Assembly: GCF_003730115.1 (NCBI RefSeq) | Contig: NZ_RJVP01000005.1 | Coordinates: 1 to 64,000 of the forward strand | Direction of reading: 5' to 3' | Origin: Pseudomethylobacillus aquaticus | GTDB taxonomy: Bacteria > Pseudomonadota > Gammaproteobacteria > Burkholderiales > Methylophilaceae | Length of the DNA stretch: 64,000 nt | Shown here: one piece after another, positions 7,676 to 16,916 of the stretch | Layout of the letters: the number at the start of each line of letters is the position of its first letter | Numbering within the stretch: the stretch's first letter is position 1 | The notes under the pieces: model-generated | The model's input: the letters and a program-made list of their open reading frames with translations, nothing else | The model's database searches: none | Told to the model about the DNA's origin: nothing | Position numbers and translations under genes: made by a program

Positions 7676-8536
7676 ATGAAAGATACACGCGCATTATTAT
7701 TCTTGTTGTTTGCCATCGTGGCTGGCCTTGCCGCCGTTTACCTGGCTTCGCGCTGGCTGACCGAGCGCGCCAGTGACGTTAATCAGATCGCGGTCGCCGC
7801 TCAGGATATCAATCTTGGACAGCGCGTCACGGTTGAAATGGTGCGCATGGTGGAGTGGCCGATCAGCAGCCGTCCCGATGGCGCGGTGTCCGATATCAAG
7901 ATGCTGGAAGGGCGTGTGCTCAAGACCAGTCTGCTGCGTGGCGAGCCCGTGCTTGAGGCCAAGCTGGCACCGCAGGGCACGCAGGGCGGCCTGTCTGCCG
8001 TGATCGCCGAAGGCAAACGTGCCATCACCGTGCGCGTCAATGACGTGATCGGCGTGGCCGGGTTTGCGCTGCCTGGCAATTTCGTCGATATCATCGTCAA
8101 CACCCAGACCGACGAGAACGGCAACCCGGGCAAGGATATCTCCAAGATCGTGCTGGAACGTATCCTGGTACTGGCTATCGCACAGGAAGTCGGCCGCGAC
8201 GAGACCAAGCCGCGCGTGGTGAACGCGGTCACGCTGGAAGTCACCCCGCAACAAGCCGAACGGCTGGACCTGGCACGCAGCGTGGGCACCTTGTCGCTGG
8301 TGCTGCGCAATCAGGTCGATCCGGATCAGGCAGATACCGGCGGCATCACCAAACTGACGCTGCTGCAGGACAAGCACCCTGCGCCTGCGGCCCTGCCTCC
8401 TGCCGTGGTGGTCAGCAAACCGGCTGTGCGCGTAGCGAAACCTAAACCGGTCACGCCAGCCGTGGTCGAGCCGCCTGCATCGCCCCGCTGTGTCACTGTG
8501 GTGACTGGCATGCGCAGCTCACGGGAGTGCTTCTAA
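7676..8536 (+). CDS. cpaB: Flp pilus assembly protein CpaB/RcpC
   Basis: CpaB is an inner-membrane-anchored periplasmic protein that works with the secretin CpaC. From ATG 7676 the product has 286 residues. It starts with a single membrane helix (LLFLLFAIVAGLAAVYLAS) and then an SAF-type domain (IAVAAQDINLGQRVTVEMV) and the RcpC/CpaB core (ITVRVNDVIGVAGF.LPGNFVDIIV). A Pro/Val/Lys-rich tail closes the protein. I prefer ATG 7676 to the in-frame ATG 7664 because GGGGGA lies just upstream of 7676. Its stop codon directly abuts the next start codon. Confidence 0.93.
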   Translation: MKDTRALLFLLFAIVAGLAAVYLASRWLTERASDVNQIAVAAQDINLGQRVTVEMVRMVEWPISSRPDGAVSDIKMLEGRVLKTSLLRGEPVLEAKLAPQGTQGGLSAVIAEGKRAITVRVNDVIGVAGFALPGNFVDIIVNTQTDENGNPGKDISKIVLERILVLAIAQEVGRDETKPRVVNAVTLEVTPQQAERLDLARSVGTLSLVLRNQVDPDQADTGGITKLTLLQDKHPAPAALPPAVVVSKPAVRVAKPKPVTPAVVEPPASPRCVTVVTGMRSSRECF

Positions 8537-10384
8537 ATGACCGTCGTCCCCCTGAACGGCGGTCGTCGCCACATGCTTCAGCGTGCTTGTTTGCCGAACG
8601 CAAGCCTAGCAAACGCAAGTCTAGCAAACGCAAGTCTAGCAAACGCAAGTCTAGCGAACGCAAGACGGCTGAACGCATGTCTACTGAGCGCATGCACACT
8701 GATATGGATGGTGCTGGCCATGCCTGCCTGGGCGGGTGCGGATGACTGGCAAAGCTGCGCCGGCCAGATGCGGCCCACCGAAAAACTGGCGCTGGCACAT
8801 GGCAATTCGCATGTGTATCAAGTGCCGGGCGGTCACGCCATCGTCGGACGCACGCTGGGCAATCCGCAGGTGCTTGAAGCACGGCTGCTGGCACCGGATA
8901 CCGTCTACCTGCTGGCTACCGATGTGGGCAGCACCAACATGCTGCTGCAGCTGGCCAACCAGCAATGTCTGAACATCGAAGTGGCGGTCGGCATGGATGC
9001 CAAAGGCTTGCAGCAGTCGCTGGCCAGCATCTTCCCCAATGAGACTGGCGTGCAGGTCAGCGCCGCCGCCGACACGCTGGTGCTGAGCGGTACCGTGCAG
9101 GATTCCATCACCGCCAGCCGCATCGTCGATCTGGCCGAAGCGTTTGTGCGCCGTCAGGTGCGCGCCGTGAGCAGCGGCTATGACGAGTCGCGCGACCCCA
9201 ATGTGGCAGACCCGGCCAGCAGCGACAAGAACAACCCCATGCTCAACCAGCGTCAGCCCATCGTGCGAGGCACGCGTGTCATCAATCTGCTCAATGTGGC
9301 GGCCCCCCAGCAGGTGATGCTGGAAGTGAAGATCGCCGAGGTCTCCAAGAGCCTGCTGGACCGGCTGGGCGTGGACCTGGCCATTTCCAATAACAGTGGC
9401 GCAGTGGCCTATGCCTTGCTGTCCAAGTTCACGTCCGGCTTGCTGGGTGGCGCGATCGGGGCCAGTCGCGGCCCGGACCGGCGCGTCATCATCGAAGCAG
9501 AGAAACGCGATGGCCTGGTCAAGGTGCTGGCCGAGCCCAACCTGCTGGCCATCAGCGGGCAGGAGGGCAGTTTTCTGGCGGGCGGGCGCTTCTTCATCCC
9601 GGTGGGTCAGAACAACAACAACGGCACCACCACCATCACGCTGGAAGAAAAAGAGTTCGGTGTCGGCCTCAAATTCATTCCCACCGTGCTGTCGGACGGC
9701 CGCATCAACATCAAGGTGTCACCGGAAGTCTCCGAATTGTCGCGCGAAGGCATAGGCATCACGGCGGCTGGCCTCAACGCCACATCCATCCTGCCCCTGA
9801 TCACCACACGGCGCGCCTCCACCACCGTGCAGTTGTATGACGGACAAAGCTTTGCCATCGGCGGCCTGATCCGCAATAACACCACCACCAACATCCGCGC
9901 GCTGCCTATTCTGGGCGAGATCCCCATCCTGGGGGCGCTGTTCCGCAGCACCAGTTTCCAGGAAGACAAGACCGAGTTGCTGTTCGTGATCACCCCGCGT
10001 CTGGTGGAAGCCACGCGTGAAGAGATCGCCCTGCCTACCGGAGGCGTCAATGCGCCAGGACGGGCCGAGCTGTTCCTGAACGGCAAGATCGAGGGCGCGC
10101 GCTCGCCCTTGAGTAGCCAGCCAGTGAGCAGCCAGCCTGTGCCGGGCCAAACATCGACGGCCGTTCCTGCGGCAGGGCAGTCTGTGCCGGCCACAGCGCC
10201 TGTAGTGGATACGCCAGTATCGCCCGCGGCTGCGCCAGTATCGCCCGCGGCTGCGCCGCCTGGCAGCCCGCCGCCTTCCCACACCGTTGAACCGGAAAGC
10301 GCGGACGACAGCACCAGCCCGCCTGCCAGTTTGCCCGCCAGTCCGCGCGTTAATCCACCCGGTAGCACAGGAGAAGCATCATGA
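8537..10384 (+). CDS. cpaC: Tad secretin CpaC/RcpA
   Basis: This forms the outer-membrane channel for the Flp pilus. The 615-residue protein has a BON-like/N-domain (about 75-200) and the secretin core (about 255-500) with VEVKIAEVSKSLLDRLGVDL-like start, AEPNLLAISGQEGSFLAGG, VGLKFIPTVLSDGRI and the family signature LPILGEIPILGALFRS. A Pro/Ala/Ser-rich tail with small repeats (PVSPAAA twice) runs from about 520. Oddly, the signal peptide (RRLNACLLSACTLIWMVLAM, cleaved after PAWA at about 66) is preceded by a leader made of tandem NASLA repeats. The ATG at 8537 has GGGAG upstream; M13 (8573) is an alternative. It ends overlapping the lipoprotein gene by 4 bases. Confidence 0.94.
   Translation: MTVVPLNGGRRHMLQRACLPNASLANASLANASLANASLANARRLNACLLSACTLIWMVLAMPAWAGADDWQSCAGQMRPTEKLALAHGNSHVYQVPGGHAIVGRTLGNPQVLEARLLAPDTVYLLATDVGSTNMLLQLANQQCLNIEVAVGMDAKGLQQSLASIFPNETGVQVSAAADTLVLSGTVQDSITASRIVDLAEAFVRRQVRAVSSGYDESRDPNVADPASSDKNNPMLNQRQPIVRGTRVINLLNVAAPQQVMLEVKIAEVSKSLLDRLGVDLAISNNSGAVAYALLSKFTSGLLGGAIGASRGPDRRVIIEAEKRDGLVKVLAEPNLLAISGQEGSFLAGGRFFIPVGQNNNNGTTTITLEEKEFGVGLKFIPTVLSDGRINIKVSPEVSELSREGIGITAAGLNATSILPLITTRRASTTVQLYDGQSFAIGGLIRNNTTTNIRALPILGEIPILGALFRSTSFQEDKTELLFVITPRLVEATREEIALPTGGVNAPGRAELFLNGKIEGARSPLSSQPVSSQPVPGQTSTAVPAAGQSVPATAPVVDTPVSPAAAPVSPAAAPPGSPPPSHTVEPESADDSTSPPASLPASPRVNPPGSTGEAS
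8596..8664 (+). repeat. 15-base tandem repeat in the cpaC leader
   Basis: Four full units of (G/A)AACGCAAG(T/C)CTAGC run from 8596 to 8655, followed by a 9-base partial unit. The unit is a multiple of three and encodes NASLA in the secretin frame. Copy-number change would lengthen or shorten the N-terminal leader without a frameshift. Confidence 0.9.
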
Positions 10385-10653
10385 AACAGGTCGGCATCGT
10401 GTTGGTCAGCATGATGGTGAGCGGCTGTGCCGCCACGTCCACCCCACATTTCGATGCGCAGTTCGGTGACAGTGTGCAGGCCGCCAAACAGCGGCAGGTG
10501 CTTTATCCGGCGGGTTATCAGCCGGCCTATCCTCAGCGGGGTCTGGACGGTAAGGCCGCCAATACCGCCATCGAGCAATATCAGAAATCCTTTGCGCAAC
10601 CATCAGGCAGCGCTGGCAGTGCCAGTAGTGAAGCTGGCCGTAGCGGCAACTAG
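10381..10653 (+). CDS. Small Tad-associated lipoprotein
   Basis: The 90-residue product starts with a lipoprotein signal, MKQVGIVLVSMMVSGC, with the lipid-attached cysteine at position 16. The mature part has HFDAQFGDSVQAAKQRQVLYPA, a pattern I recognise from small proteins found next to Tad secretins. Such lipoproteins are plausible pilotins or secretin-stabilising partners, but this is inference from position. It overlaps cpaC by 4 bases (ATGA). Confidence 0.8.
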   Translation: MKQVGIVLVSMMVSGCAATSTPHFDAQFGDSVQAAKQRQVLYPAGYQPAYPQRGLDGKAANTAIEQYQKSFAQPSGSAGSASSEAGRSGN

Positions 10654-10661
10654 ATGTCTTG

Positions 10662-12173
10662 ATGGTATCCCGGATGTACAGGCTAGACATTCCCAGGCAG
10701 CAGCTGACGACACTTCTACCCCGGCAGGCGGGTGCGGTCGCCATCATGTTCGGTCTGACCGTGTTCCTGCTGTTCGGCTTCATGGCGCTGGCCATTGATC
10801 TGGGACGGGCTTATGTGGTGCGCAGCGAACTGCAGAATGCTGCCGATGCCGCCGCCCTGGCGGGGGCACGCGAGCTGAACCAGACACTGGCAGGCGTGAA
10901 CAGCGCGGTCAGCACAGCGATTGCCATCGCTGCGCAGAATGAGGTGTTCTTCTCGGAGCCGGTCAGCCTGAGCAGCAGCGATATCCGCGTTGGCAACTGT
11001 CCGTCCGACAGCTGCATGGTGCCCATCAGCGCCGTCACCAGCAATGCGCTGGCACGTGGCAAGACCTTTCTGCGGGTGAGCATTCCTTCCGGTGACATCA
11101 ATACCTTCTTTGCGCGCCTGCCAGCGGTAGCTGGACTGCCTGGCACCAGTGCACTGCAAACCTATGGTCTGGCTGTGGCGGGGCGCTTTGTTAATGACGT
11201 GACGCCCATCGGGGTGTGCGCGCTGGATCAGCTCAACAAGGGCAAGGTGCTGCCCAGTGGTGAACTGGAGCAATATGGCTACCGTCGCGGTATGTCGTAC
11301 AACATCTTCACGCTGGGTAATCTGGCGGGCTTGCCTTCCGACCCCTATCTGATCAACCCGGTGGATGCGCCGCCTGCGGCCTGCAATTCCAGTAACTCCA
11401 GCGCCAATAACACGGCGCCCTTCGTGTGTACGGGCTCGTCTGCGGTGGTGACCGAGATCGTGCCCAACGTCACCAAGGTGTATGGCAACACCGGCTATTC
11501 CGCCGGGCCGATCGAGCGTGCGCTGAATTCCCGTTTCAACATCTATGGCAGTGGCAATAATGCGGTGTGCATTCCCTCGCAAGCTCCCCCGGACAGCAAT
11601 ATCCGCGATTACAGCGTAGGCCTGGGCTTGGGCGTGAGCCGTCCACCGTTCTGGATGGATCCACTGGACCCGACCACACCCAACCAGCAATCGGTCAATA
11701 TCGTCGATGGCAGCGTCAGCATCAGCAGCAAGCATCATTATGGCGCGCTGTGGTCGTACAGCCGCGCGGTGCGGGCGGTAGGCAGCACCCCTAATGCCAC
11801 CGCTGGCAGCAACTTCACCCCACTGGAGTGGGCCACCTTGTACCCGCTGGGGGCTTTGCCCGAGCTTAACTACCCCGGTGGCTCGCTAGGCACGCAAGGT
11901 TCACCTTATACCGAGACCAGTGGCAATAATTTCCAGTCACCTCCGACCAACGGGCCTGGCCTGGCCAATCGCCGCGTGCTCAACCTGGTGATCGTCAACT
12001 GCCATGTGGCGGCAGGGGGCAGCGGTTCCTGTCGTGAATTGCCGGTGCTGGGCATAGGCCGTTTTTTTATGCAGACACCGGCCAACTTGTCCGGCAACCC
12101 CAAGCAACTGCATGTCGAGTTCGCGGGCCTGATCGAGCCGGTGCCGCTGGACCAGATCAAGCTGTACAGGTGA
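10662..12173 (+). CDS. tadG: TadG-like pilus assembly protein
   Basis: TadG-family proteins are membrane-anchored parts of the Tad machine. The protein has a short basic N-terminus, then a TadE/G-type segment with a membrane helix (AGAVAIMFGLTVFLLFGFMA) followed by AIDLGRAYVVRSELQNAADA AALAGA. The 'Gly-Ala-Val-Ala' start of the helix resembles pseudopilin processing sites. The remaining ~430 residues are exported, Ser/Asn/Gly-rich, contain several cysteines and have no von Willebrand motif that I can see. Starts possible at TTG 10659, ATG 10662 and ATG 10674; none has a clear ribosome site. Confidence 0.85.
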   Translation: MVSRMYRLDIPRQQLTTLLPRQAGAVAIMFGLTVFLLFGFMALAIDLGRAYVVRSELQNAADAAALAGARELNQTLAGVNSAVSTAIAIAAQNEVFFSEPVSLSSSDIRVGNCPSDSCMVPISAVTSNALARGKTFLRVSIPSGDINTFFARLPAVAGLPGTSALQTYGLAVAGRFVNDVTPIGVCALDQLNKGKVLPSGELEQYGYRRGMSYNIFTLGNLAGLPSDPYLINPVDAPPAACNSSNSSANNTAPFVCTGSSAVVTEIVPNVTKVYGNTGYSAGPIERALNSRFNIYGSGNNAVCIPSQAPPDSNIRDYSVGLGLGVSRPPFWMDPLDPTTPNQQSVNIVDGSVSISSKHHYGALWSYSRAVRAVGSTPNATAGSNFTPLEWATLYPLGALPELNYPGGSLGTQGSPYTETSGNNFQSPPTNGPGLANRRVLNLVIVNCHVAAGGSGSCRELPVLGIGRFFMQTPANLSGNPKQLHVEFAGLIEPVPLDQIKLYR

Positions 12174-12177
12174 ATCC

Positions 12178-12693
12178 ATGACGATGCCCCGATCAGCTAT
12201 TAACACCACTACTCACCTTGCCAGACTTGCCAGTCAATCAAGGCAGCGCGGCGCCGCAGTGATCGAGCTGGCGATCGTCAGCATGGTCATGATGCTGATG
12301 GTGACCGGCATGATCGAGTTCGGACGCGTGTTCTGGTACGCCGATGCCTTGAGCAAAGCCACCCGCGCTGCGGCGCGGCACATGTCGCTGGCACCCAGGG
12401 CCACGCTTTACAGTGTCTCGGTGGCCGAAGCCAGGCAGCTGGCGGTGGATATCGCGCTGGCCGCCAATGTCAGCGGTAGTCTCAGCAGTGAAGATGTGGA
12501 GGTCAGCTGCCTGAACAGCAGTTTCAGCAGCGTGGGCTGTGCGGATGGTATCCGGCCCGAGAATGTCCGCGTGCAGATCAATGGCTACAGCATCGAGGTG
12601 GGTGGCTTGATGCCGTTCATGGGCGAGACGGCAGCGCGCATGGGCGTCATCCAACTCTCCCCTTCCACCACCATGCGTTACATGCCGAGCTGA
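12178..12693 (+). CDS. tadE: TadE-like pseudopilin
   Basis: TadE-type minor pilins are processed by the Tad prepilin peptidase. The 171-residue protein has a 25-residue leader ending QRG, then AAVIELAIVSMVMMLMVTGM, with glutamate at +5, followed by IEFGRVFWYADALSKATRAA typical of the family. The exported part has two cysteines. The stop overlaps the next start (TGATG), so the two pseudopilins are probably translated together. Confidence 0.9.
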   Translation: MTMPRSAINTTTHLARLASQSRQRGAAVIELAIVSMVMMLMVTGMIEFGRVFWYADALSKATRAAARHMSLAPRATLYSVSVAEARQLAVDIALAANVSGSLSSEDVEVSCLNSSFSSVGCADGIRPENVRVQINGYSIEVGGLMPFMGETAARMGVIQLSPSTTMRYMPS

Positions 12694-13241
12694 TGATGAC
12701 CACTGTCCACCCATGTTATCCATATCGGCGCCTGCATCAAGGCGCTACCGCCGTGGAATTCGCCATTGTCGCCGTGCTGTTCTTTGTGCTGCTGTTCGGC
12801 GGGATGGAGTTCGGCCGCGTGATGTATGTATGGAACAGCGCACAGGAGATCACGCGGCATGCGGCACGTCTGGCTGCGGTGACCGATTTCAGTGATGGCG
12901 CGGCCTTGCTGGCCGTGAAGCAGCAGGCCCTGTTCGGCAGCGACAGCCTGCCGGGGGCGGTGGTGATCAATAGCGAGAACTTGCAGCTGCGCTACCTGAA
13001 CGCGGCTGGCGACCTGGCCAGCCCCATGCCGCTCAGCCCCACCGATAACGTGTCTGCCTGCCAGGATGCGCTGCGCGTCAGTGAATGTATCGTCTTCGTG
13101 GAGGCCAGCCTGTGCGAGGGCCTGGCTTGCACGCCTTTGCAATATCAACCCATGCTGGGATTGTTCAGCGTGATGAATATCGACGTGCCGCTATCCAGCT
13201 TCCGCCTGCCGGTGGAAAGTCTGGGTTTCGTGCCGAGCTGA
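12693..13241 (+). CDS. tadF: Second TadE/TadF-like pseudopilin
   Basis: The 182-residue protein has a leader ending HQG followed by ATAVEFAIVAVLFFVLLFGG and MEFGRVMYVWNSAQEITRHA, with glutamate at +5. It is similar in layout to the gene before it, so the two are probably paralogues that make heterodimers in the pilus base. The exported part has cysteines near positions 120-150. It overlaps the upstream gene by one base. The TadF name rests on order only. Confidence 0.85.
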   Translation: MMTTVHPCYPYRRLHQGATAVEFAIVAVLFFVLLFGGMEFGRVMYVWNSAQEITRHAARLAAVTDFSDGAALLAVKQQALFGSDSLPGAVVINSENLQLRYLNAAGDLASPMPLSPTDNVSACQDALRVSECIVFVEASLCEGLACTPLQYQPMLGLFSVMNIDVPLSSFRLPVESLGFVPS

Positions 13242-13306
13242 TGAACATGAAGCGCTTATTAATGAAGTCGACTGCACTCCGCAAGCTAAAGGGGGTGGCA
13301 ACATGA
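13241..13306 (+). CDS. Possible 21-residue coupling or leader peptide
   Basis: A 21-codon frame (MNMKRLLMKSTALRKLKGVA-T) starts within the stop of the second pseudopilin gene (TGATG) and ends overlapping the cpaE start (ATGA). It is basic, with no recognisable domain. It may merely carry ribosomes to the next gene. Not a confident protein-coding gene. Confidence 0.35.
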   Translation: MNMKRLLMKSTALRKLKGVAT

Positions 13307-14493
13307 AAGCCCTCATCGTTTCCACCTCCACCATGGTGCTGGATGCGCTTGCCGCTCAATGTGCGCTGCGCAGCCCACCCGTGCAGGTCACGCGTGTGCA
13401 GGGCGGTATGGCGGAAGCCATCCCCGTCATGGAGCGCGATCCGGCCGATATCCTCATTGTGGATTTCGCCGGTGCCGTCTCGCAGACCGAGATGCAGGCC
13501 TTGCAGGCTCTGGGCCTGCAATTCCCGCGTGCCGACCTGATGCTGCTGGCCATGGATGAGTCCCCCGGCTTTCTGCTGCAGGCGATGCGCGCCGGGGTGC
13601 GCGAGATCCTGTCGTTCCCGCTGGACACGGCAGCATTGACGGCAGCGCTGGATCGAAGCGCCACCAAATACGGCGTCAAGGTCAGCCATCATGGCAAGGT
13701 ATTGTCTTTCATCGCCGCCAAAGGGGGCAGTGGCACCACTTTTATCACCACCAACCTGGCCTGGCTGCTGGCGGCCAGCGGCCATAAGGTATTGCTGATC
13801 GACCTCAACCGCCCGTTCGGCGATGCGGTGCTGTATGTGTCGGACCGCCAGCCTACGGTGACGCTGGCCGATGTGTGCGCGCAGATCGAGCGCATGGATG
13901 CCGGTTTTTTGCAATCCAGCCTGGTGGACGTGGCACCCAGCCTGGGCATCCTGGCCGCCTGCCATGACGTGAGTGCGGCGGCTGATATCACCCCGGATCA
14001 GGTGGGCAGGATAGTGCAACTGGCCTGCCAGCATTATGACTATGTGCTGCTGGACACCGGCCGCGATATCGATGCCGTCAGCCTGCGCGCGCTGGACATG
14101 GCCGATCAGGTGTTCCCGGTGCTGCAGCTCAGTCTGCCAGCACTGCATGACGGTCAGCGTTTGCTGACCCTGTTCCGCTCGCTGGATTACACCCCCAAAA
14201 AAGTGCAGTTGCTGATCAACCGTTACAGCAAGAACGGCAAACTTGGACTGGAACTGGCCGAGCAGACGCTGGGCGCTCGCGCGGTGCAGATACTGCCGGA
14301 CGGTGCGGCGGTGGTCAGCGATGCCATCGACCAGGGCTTGCCAGTCGAGAAAAGCGCGCCGCAGAGCACCATCGCCAAGGCCTTGCGCCAGTTGGCGCAG
14401 GACATCAGCGGCAGCGCCGTGCCCGAAAAGACCGGCTTGCTGGCGCGCATGCTGGCCAGAACCGGATCGCGTAACAAGCAGGACAGCAAGTGA
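13303..14493 (+). CDS. cpaE: Pilus localisation ATPase CpaE/TadZ
   Basis: CpaE/TadZ proteins place the Tad apparatus, typically at a cell pole. The 396-residue protein has an N-terminal atypical receiver domain (about 1-120) with D54 in ILIVDFAGAV, and a MinD/ParA-type ATPase domain (about 132-350). The latter has a deviant Walker A, AAKGGSGTTFIT, around K140, and VLLIDLNRPFGD. The K-G-G-x-G-T-T form is normal in this family. The ATG follows GGGGGTGGCAAC. The gene sits directly before cpaF. Confidence 0.93.
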   Translation: MKALIVSTSTMVLDALAAQCALRSPPVQVTRVQGGMAEAIPVMERDPADILIVDFAGAVSQTEMQALQALGLQFPRADLMLLAMDESPGFLLQAMRAGVREILSFPLDTAALTAALDRSATKYGVKVSHHGKVLSFIAAKGGSGTTFITTNLAWLLAASGHKVLLIDLNRPFGDAVLYVSDRQPTVTLADVCAQIERMDAGFLQSSLVDVAPSLGILAACHDVSAAADITPDQVGRIVQLACQHYDYVLLDTGRDIDAVSLRALDMADQVFPVLQLSLPALHDGQRLLTLFRSLDYTPKKVQLLINRYSKNGKLGLELAEQTLGARAVQILPDGAAVVSDAIDQGLPVEKSAPQSTIAKALRQLAQDISGSAVPEKTGLLARMLARTGSRNKQDSK

Positions 14494-14503
14494 GGAGCCC
14501 CGC

Positions 14504-15844
14504 ATGCAGTTAAGAGAGCGTTTGAATGGCAGTGAGCCGCAAGTGCTACGTGCCGATCCGGCATTGAGTGGCAGCCATTACCAGCAACTCAAAAAGGACA
14601 TCCATCAGGATGTGCTGGACCGCATCGATCTGGAACGCATGCAGAAGTTGTCCGAGGCGCAGTTCAAGACCGAGCTGAGCGGCCTGGTGGAGCGCCTGAT
14701 CGACGAGCAGAACATGCTCATCAACCAGACCGAGCGGCGCAAGCTGGTGCAGGATATCCAGTACGAGATGCTGGGCTATGGTCCGCTGGAGCCGCTGCTC
14801 AACGACCCTACCGTGTCGGATATCCTGGTCAACACCTACAAGCAGGTGTACGTGGAACGGCGTGGACGGCTGGAGATGACCGACGTGATGTTCCACGACG
14901 ACGCCCACCTGCTCAAGATCATCGAGAAGATGGTGTCACGCGTGGGGCGGCGTGTGGACGAATCCAGCCCCATGGTGGATGCGCGTCTGCCGGACGGCTC
15001 GCGTGTGAATGCCATCATCCCGCCACTGGCTGTGGATGGCCCGCTGTTGTCTATCCGCCGTTTTGCCGTGGTGCCGTTGACCATCAACGACCTGCTGGAC
15101 AAGAAGACCCTGTCGCCACCGATGGCGCAGCTGGTGCAATCCATCTCCAAAGCCAAGATCAACGCCATCATCTCCGGTGGTACCGGCAGTGGCAAGACCA
15201 CCTTGCTCAACGTGTTGTCCGGCTATATCCCCGAGGAAGAGCGCATCGTCACCATCGAGGACGCGGCCGAACTGCAACTGCGCCAGCCGCATATCGGGCG
15301 ACTGGAGACGCGGCCTTCCAATATCGAAGGCAAGGGGGAGGTGACGCAGCGTGCACTGGTACGCAATGCGCTGCGCATGCGGCCGGACCGCATCATCCTG
15401 GGCGAAGTGCGCGGCCCGGAAGCGCTGGACATGCTGCAGGCTATGAACACCGGCCATGAAGGCTCGTTCGCCACTATCCACGCCAATACTCCGCGCGACG
15501 CGCTGGCCAGGCTGGAGAACATGGTGGGCATGTCGGATGCCAACCTGACCCCCAAAGCCACGCGCCAGCAGATCGCCTCTGCGGTCACCGTCATCATCCA
15601 GGCCTCGCGGCTGTTGGACGGCAGCCGTAAGATCATGAGCATCTCGGAAGTGACCGGCATGGAAGGGGACATGATTACCATGCAGGAGATCTTCGGCTAC
15701 AAGCAGAAGGGTGTGGGGCCGGATGGCAAGGTGATCGGCCATTTCGGTGCCAGCGGGATCCGTCCCCAGTTCGCCGAGCGGCTGCGCATCTATGGCGCGG
15801 CCGTGCCCGACGCCTTGTTCGACCCGACCCGTATCTATGAGTGA
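14504..15844 (+). CDS. cpaF: Tad secretion ATPase CpaF/TadA
   Basis: This hexameric cytoplasmic ATPase powers Flp pilus assembly. The open frame extends upstream inside cpaE, but ATG 14504 is preceded by a strong GAGGAG site and gives the usual 446 residues. The N-terminal domain (about 30-190) has [20 protein letters not shown]. The ATPase core has Walker A GGTGSGKT at 225-232, Asp box [10 protein letters not shown], Walker B-like [18 protein letters not shown] and the His box [19 protein letters not shown]. All catalytic motifs are intact. Confidence 0.97.
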   Translation: MQLRERLNGSEPQVLRADPALSGSHYQQLKKDIHQDVLDRIDLERMQKLSEAQFKTELSGLVERLIDEQNMLINQTERRKLVQDIQYEMLGYGPLEPLLNDPTVSDILVNTYKQVYVERRGRLEMTDVMFHDDAHLLKIIEKMVSRVGRRVDESSPMVDARLPDGSRVNAIIPPLAVDGPLLSIRRFAVVPLTINDLLDKKTLSPPMAQLVQSISKAKINAIISGGTGSGKTTLLNVLSGYIPEEERIVTIEDAAELQLRQPHIGRLETRPSNIEGKGEVTQRALVRNALRMRPDRIILGEVRGPEALDMLQAMNTGHEGSFATIHANTPRDALARLENMVGMSDANLTPKATRQQIASAVTVIIQASRLLDGSRKIMSISEVTGMEGDMITMQEIFGYKQKGVGPDGKVIGHFGASGIRPQFAERLRIYGAAVPDALFDPTRIYE

Positions 15845-15854
15845 GGGCGCTCAC

Positions 15855-15887
15855 ATGTTGACCGTGCACAAGCGGCAAGGAGGCTAA
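15855..15887 (+). CDS. Possible 10-residue mini-ORF before tadB
   Basis: An 11-codon frame including the stop (MLTVHKRQGG) ends three bases before the tadB start and contains tadB's own AAGGAGG ribosome site. It could couple tadB translation to upstream translation. It may be chance. Confidence 0.2.
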   Translation: MLTVHKRQGG

Positions 15888-15890
15888 GGC

Positions 15891-16868
15891 ATGGATACCT
15901 TGTTCTATGCCGCCGTCATCCTGGTGTTCGCCACCTTTGTATTGCTGGTGGAAGCGGCCTATATCTGGTGGCGATCCAATCACAGCAGCGAGGCCAAACG
16001 CATGCAGCAGCGGCTGCGCCTGCTGTCCGGCGAAGACCAGACCCTGGACGCGGCGGTGTCTATCCTCAAGCGGCGCTTCGAGCAGGAGACGGGCTTCAGT
16101 GCGCGCGTGCTGGCCTTGATCCCCAGTGCACAAAAGCTGGAACAGGTGCTGGCGCAATCCGGGCTGGGCTGGAGTTTCACGCGCTTGCTCGCCACCAGTG
16201 CCGGCGTGGCGCTGTTCTTCGTGGCGCTGAGCTGGCTGATGGGCCTGCCTTTGCTGCTCTGTTTGCTGTGCGGCCTGCTCACTGCCTGTTTGCCCCTGAT
16301 GTATGTAGCAAAAGCGCGTGAGAAGCGTCTGGTCAAGTTCGAAGTGCAATTGCCGGAAGCGGCTGACCTGATCGGGCGTTCCCTGCGTGCCGGACATGCC
16401 TTCCCCAGTGCGCTCAGCATGGTGGGTGCCGAGATGTCGGAGCCCATCGCCGGAGAGTTCCGCATGACCTTCGACGAGATCAATTACGGCATCTCCATGA
16501 ACGACGCCTTGCAGCATCTGGCCGAGCGGGTGCCGGTCACCGACCTGCGCTTCTTTGTGATCGCCGTGCTGATCCAGCGTGAATCCGGTGGCAACCTGGC
16601 CGAGATCCTGGCCAGCATCAGCAAGATCATCCGCGACCGGCTCAAGCTGCTGTCGCAGGTGCGCGTGCTGTCGGCCGAAGGCAAGATGTCGGCCTGGGTG
16701 CTGGGGCTGTTGCCCATAGGCGTAGGCACCATGATCAGCATTATCAATCCCAAATACATCTCTGCACTGATCACCGACTCCACCGGCCGCATGCTGCTGA
16801 GCGGCGCCATCGGCCTGATGCTGCTGGGTGCGGTGTGGATGCGCAAGATCATCCGCATCCGTGTGTGA
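15891..16868 (+). CDS. tadB: Tad inner-membrane platform protein TadB
   Basis: TadB and TadC form the inner-membrane platform on which pilins are polymerised, and are relatives of GspF. The 325-residue protein starts with a membrane helix (LFYAAVILVFATFVLLVEAA), has further membrane segments around 100-140 and at the C-terminus, and carries the type II secretion F domain, with LPEAADLIGRSLRAGHAFPSA and FFVIAVLIQRESGGNLAEIL. A strong AAGGAGG precedes the ATG. Length is normal. Confidence 0.94.
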   Translation: MDTLFYAAVILVFATFVLLVEAAYIWWRSNHSSEAKRMQQRLRLLSGEDQTLDAAVSILKRRFEQETGFSARVLALIPSAQKLEQVLAQSGLGWSFTRLLATSAGVALFFVALSWLMGLPLLLCLLCGLLTACLPLMYVAKAREKRLVKFEVQLPEAADLIGRSLRAGHAFPSALSMVGAEMSEPIAGEFRMTFDEINYGISMNDALQHLAERVPVTDLRFFVIAVLIQRESGGNLAEILASISKIIRDRLKLLSQVRVLSAEGKMSAWVLGLLPIGVGTMISIINPKYISALITDSTGRMLLSGAIGLMLLGAVWMRKIIRIRV

Positions 16869-16898
16869 GCTGGAACCCATACACGTGAGAATTCAACC

Positions 16899-16916
16899 AT
16901 GACAAGACGGCCATGA
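16899..16916 (+). CDS. Possible 5-residue mini-ORF overlapping tadC start
   Basis: ATG ACA AGA CGG CCA TGA ends in the ATGA that contains the tadC start codon. tadC lacks a clear ribosome site of its own, so re-initiation from this mini-ORF is possible. Very short, and may be coincidental. Confidence 0.2.
   Translation: MTRRP

Noticed and set aside
8527..8745. Alternative frame with SKRKS repeats over the cpaC leader
   Set aside because: The frame ends shortly after the repeat, whereas the NASLA frame continues into the signal peptide and the secretin domain.
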